From Planctomonas sp. JC2975 (GTDB taxonomy: Bacteria; Actinomycetota; Actinomycetes; Actinomycetales; Microbacteriaceae): a stretch of 64,000 nt of DNA. The notes beneath the pieces were generated by a model. It made no database searches and was not told the origin of the DNA. It was given only the letters and a program-made list of their open reading frames with translations. The stretch lies in NCBI RefSeq assembly GCF_012985205.1, contig NZ_JABEKS010000001.1:1-64000 (forward strand). The letters run 5' to 3'. Position numbers and translations under genes: made by a program. This document shows positions 63,995 through 64,000 of this stretch, piece after piece. Position 1 is the stretch's first letter, and each line of letters opens with the position of its first letter.

Positions 63995-64000
63995 CCAGGA
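63991..64000 (+). CDS. Start of a further gene, truncated by the window end
   Basis: ATGACCAGGA begins at 63991, overlapping the upstream stop as ATGA, with AAGGAGG at 63978-63984. Only three codons are visible, so no product can be named. Confidence 0.6.

Overview
The window is high-GC, densely packed bacterial chromosome that fits an actinobacterium of the family Microbacteriaceae (Micrococcales). Three things support this. The order 5S rRNA, TPR protein, HAD phosphatase, tlyA, nadK, recN, pyrG, Nudix, xerD, parA, scpA, scpB, rluB, cmk, der matches, with local insertions, the Mycobacterium tuberculosis block Rv1691-Rv1713. A DtxR/IdeR-type iron box is present. Gene junctions are mostly ATGA or GTGA overlaps with many GTG starts. 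Family-level placement is an inference; no species is claimed.

Region 1 (1-19.6 kb) is conserved core. The tail of an rRNA operon (5S plus terminator) is followed by a long + strand run of housekeeping genes: rRNA methylation (tlyA), NADP synthesis (nadK), recombination repair (recN), CTP synthesis (pyrG), ADP-ribose hydrolysis, chromosome dimer resolution (xerD), segregation (parA, scpA, scpB), rRNA pseudouridylation (rluB), tyrosine synthesis (tyrA), CMP kinase (cmk) and ribosome assembly (der). Two small insertions on the - strand interrupt it: an ArsR/SRPBCC pair between recN and pyrG, and a membrane-anchored hydrolase between xerD and parA.

Region 2 (19.6-20.05 kb) is a non-coding array of four copies of a palindromic element directly after der.

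Region 3 (20.1-33.5 kb) is accessory. It holds a DUF2252 protein overlapping a pyrimidine-dimer glycosylase-like gene, a GNAT gene, tRNA-Pro(GGG), a probable seven-bladed beta-propeller lectin, and a divergent jetABC operon. The latter is an SMC-like condensin of the Wadjet/MksFEB type. Its usual nuclease partner jetD/mksG is not in the window. A convergent pair of type-B carboxylesterases follows, one apparently cytoplasmic and one secreted.

Region 4 (33.6-44.5 kb) is regulatory and small-enzyme territory: a large LuxR (LAL) regulator next to a SnoaL-like protein, a TetR/SDR divergent pair with a clear palindromic operator, VOC, SRPBCC and SDR genes, a secreted S53 peptidase with no visible pro-domain, a TMEM175-like channel, a DUF2277 protein and a PEBP protein.

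Region 5 (44.6-53.7 kb) has a MoxR/Mg-chelatase-like AAA ATPase with a VWA partner, an acyl-CoA synthetase, a 56-residue small protein, a VOC protein, an iron-box-controlled siderophore-interacting protein, an alpha/beta hydrolase, and a SRPBCC/methyltransferase pair.

Region 6 (53.9-62.0 kb) is a complete kdpFABCDE potassium-uptake operon with its own sensor kinase and response regulator, preceded by an extra small membrane protein. The window ends with a small membrane protein, four 22-bp tandem repeats, a MarR regulator, a divergent NAD(P)-binding protein, and the first ten bases of one more gene.
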